DNA from: Chloroflexota bacterium
GTDB taxonomy: Bacteria; Chloroflexota; Limnocylindria; QHBO01
Assembly (NCBI GenBank): GCA_020848055.1
Contig: JADLBB010000138.1
Location: 1-6,648 of the forward strand
Direction of reading: 5' to 3'
DNA length: 6,648 nucleotides
In this document: piece by piece, positions 6,103-6,648 of the stretch
Layout of the letters: every line of letters starts with the position of its first letter
How positions within the stretch are numbered: the stretch's first letter is position 1
Translations under genes and position numbers: made by a program
The notes under the pieces: model-generated
What the model saw: the letters and a program-made list of their open reading frames with translations, nothing else
Database searches by the model: none
What the model was told of the DNA's origin: nothing

Positions 6103-6128
6103 TCGGGCCGCCGCCGTCGAAGCCCGAC
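6102..6128 (-). terminator. GC hairpin just after the peptidase stop, possible terminator
   Basis: Two bases after the TAG stop of the peptidase, GTCGGGC (6128-6122) can pair with GCCCGAC (6108-6102) across a 13-base loop. Only two T's follow, so it is not a classical intrinsic terminator. High-G+C bacteria often have terminators with poor U-tracts, and the position fits. Confidence 0.4.
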
Positions 6129-6130
6129 CC

Positions 6131-6648
6131 CTACAGCGCGGTACCGATCCGGTCCAGCAGGCCCGCCAGCAGGGTGACCCGCGGAACGACGCTGTCGAGG
6201 TCCAGCCACTCGTCGACCGAGTGGTCGTCGCCGCCGACCGGCCCGAGGCCGTCGAGCGTCGGCACGCCCAGTGCGGCCGTCGTGTTCGCGTCCGAGGCGC
6301 CGCCGGTGGCGGCATCGGCCAGGTCGAACCCGAGCTCGCCGGCGATCTCGACGGCCAGCGCGACCAGTCGCGCGGACGCATCGGTCTTCTCCATGGGTGG
6401 ATGGCCGGCCGAGCGAGACAGCGTCACAGTCACGCCGTCGATCGTGGGCGTCCCCGCGATGCGTGCTATCTCTTGTGACGCGGCTTCGAACTCCTCGACC
6501 GTCGCCGCGCGCAGGTCGACCTCCATGCGGCAGGCGGCGGCCACGACGTTCGGCCGCGTCCCACCGTTGATCACGCCGGCGTTGACCGTCACGCTCGGCC
6601 AGCGACCGTTGAGGGCGTGCATGGCCAGCACCTGGTGTGCGGCCTCCA
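6131..6648 (-). CDS. M20-family metallopeptidase, C-terminal part (start beyond the right edge)
   Basis: M20 enzymes are di-zinc hydrolases that remove C-terminal or N-acyl amino acids; the carboxypeptidase G2-like branch acts on glutamate-containing amides. The window shows the last 171 residues; the frame is open to the edge. It enters in the dimerisation (lid) domain, with SVTVNAGVINGGTRPNVV and RMEVDLRAATVEEFEAAS. It returns to the catalytic domain with ATGGASDANTTAALGVPTLD and GLGPVGGDDHSVDEWLDLDS, where the His of DDHS is the expected final zinc ligand, and ends in a helix (VPRVTLLAGLLDRIGTAL). The first zinc ligands and catalytic Glu would lie outside the window. The ASDAN...GLGPVGG...HSVDEW pattern favours the glutamate-carboxypeptidase-like branch, but substrate specificity is not determinable here. 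It precedes the thioesterase by 232 bp on the same strand and is probably a separate transcription unit. Confidence 0.88.
   Translation of the reverse strand, partial: EAAHQVLAMHALNGRWPSVTVNAGVINGGTRPNVVAAACRMEVDLRAATVEEFEAASQEIARIAGTPTIDGVTVTLSRSAGHPPMEKTDASARLVALAVEIAGELGFDLADAATGGASDANTTAALGVPTLDGLGPVGGDDHSVDEWLDLDSVVPRVTLLAGLLDRIGTAL

Larger units (their letters stand above)
5899..6130. other. Non-coding gap between the peptidase and the thioesterase operon
   Basis: No credible gene lies in this 232-bp stretch. Its right part (6034-6128) is filled by inverted repeats listed separately; its left part (5899-6033) shows only weak stems. As the largest gap upstream of the thioesterase-to-E2 block, it is the natural place for the operon promoter. 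However, no sigma-70-like pair of boxes stands out. GGAAC at 6013-6009 followed by GGTTAC is at best faintly like an extracytoplasmic-function sigma promoter, and I do not call it. Confidence 0.5.

Overview
The window is high-G+C bacterial DNA from a gene-dense catabolic region. Every convincing gene lies on the minus strand and reads from right to left. Codon third positions are strongly G/C, which also explains the many long spurious open frames on the plus strand. The sequence alone does not fix the phylum. Chloroflexota, Actinomycetota or another high-G+C, probably aerobic heterotroph would fit, but that is inference.

Layout in transcription order (right to left): (1) the C-terminal part of an M20-family metallopeptidase resembling the carboxypeptidase G2 group, running off the right edge; (2) a 232-bp non-coding gap with several nested inverted repeats, probably holding the end of the peptidase transcript and the promoter/leader of the next operon; (3) a small hotdog-fold acyl-CoA thioesterase; (4) dihydrolipoyl dehydrogenase (E3); (5) and (6) the alpha and beta subunits of a thiamine-diphosphate 2-oxoacid dehydrogenase (E1); (7) the lipoyl acyltransferase E2, preceded by a 118-bp gap with a strong inverted repeat; (8) the N-terminal 89 codons of kynureninase, running off the left edge.

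Genes 3 to 7 form a tightly packed block. Thioesterase/E3 and E1alpha/E1beta each share a TGATG stop/start overlap, and E3/E1alpha are 26 bp apart. E1alpha, E1beta and the E2 lipoyl domain carry motifs typical of branched-chain 2-oxoacid dehydrogenase (BKD) rather than pyruvate or 2-oxoglutarate dehydrogenase. The complex would oxidatively decarboxylate 2-oxo acids from valine, leucine and isoleucine to branched acyl-CoAs and NADH. The coupled thioesterase could release acyl groups or recycle CoA. Kynureninase adds a tryptophan-degradation step, giving the block an amino-acid-catabolism theme.

I see no mobile element, CRISPR array, tRNA or rRNA, and no novel multi-gene system. The most unusual points are a shortened FAD-binding glycine loop in E3, unexplained inverted repeats in the two larger gaps, and a kynureninase start that lacks a ribosome-binding site but overlaps a 19-codon leader frame.
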